The notes under the pieces were generated by a model. It did not search any database. It was given only the letters and a program-made list of their open reading frames with translations, and had not been told where the DNA came from. Shown here in pieces: positions 22,458 to 22,470 of a DNA stretch of 22,470 bases. The DNA is taken from assembly GCA_910584195.1 (NCBI GenBank), contig CAJTYV010000010.1, forward strand, positions 78,315 to 100,784, given 5' to 3'. Position 1 is the stretch's first letter; the number at the start of each line of letters is the position of its first letter. The translations under genes were made by a program, and so were the position numbers. The DNA comes from an uncultured Ruminococcus sp. (lineage in GTDB: Bacteria; Bacillota; Clostridia; Oscillospirales; Ruminococcaceae).

Positions 22458-22470
22458 CATAGATATGGTA

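Overview
The window looks like chromosome of a low-to-moderate GC Firmicute of class Clostridia, probably a Ruminococcus-like member of the Oscillospiraceae. The reasons are AddAB in place of RecBCD, a RecD2 helicase, a DnaD-like/DnaI-like helicase-loading pair, secreted proteins with long Thr/Ser-rich linkers, a BspA-type leucine-rich-repeat protein, and AAGGAG-type ribosome binding sites. This placement rests on gene content alone.

Layout. Bases 2-1216 hold the 3' part of a BspA-like LRR protein, which runs off the left edge. A 163-bp palindromic element starts at its stop codon. A leftward pair follows: prephenate dehydrogenase (1420-2271) and an RluA-family pseudouridine synthase (2326-3279), with a terminator at 1379-1415. 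A good promoter and a structured leader precede a secreted two-domain GH25 protein (3524-5404) whose second domain has lost its catalytic residues. addB and addA (5567-12507) overlap by 4 bp.

Bases 12508-14087 are the accessory patch. They hold a 136-bp inverted-repeat segment, a leftward RelE-like toxin whose antitoxin is only a C-terminal stub, a C-terminal stub of a tyrosine integrase joined directly to that stub, short phased repeats, tRNA-Ala(GGC) with a consensus promoter, a second palindromic element that shares its apex with the first, and copy A of a 108-bp repeat. The simplest reading is an old integration next to the tRNA that has decayed by internal deletion.

A MATE exporter (14088-15452) and a small membrane protein (15519-15872) lie between copy A and copy B (15868-15975) of the 108-bp direct repeat. 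The rest is rightward housekeeping: recD2 from a clean promoter, an MreB-family protein, a membrane-anchored SGNH hydrolase, a DnaD-like protein with a GTG start, and a DnaI/DnaC-like loader, ending in a terminator at 22433-22457.

Functional links: AddAB processes double-strand breaks and RecD2 unwinds DNA during repair. The DnaD-like and DnaI-like proteins probably act in replication restart or helicase loading. The MreB-like protein, the SGNH hydrolase and the GH25 protein all concern the cell wall. No complete defence island, CRISPR array or prophage is visible. The most unusual material is non-coding: the two palindromic elements with a shared apex, the 108-bp repeats, and the toxin/integrase deletion scar.
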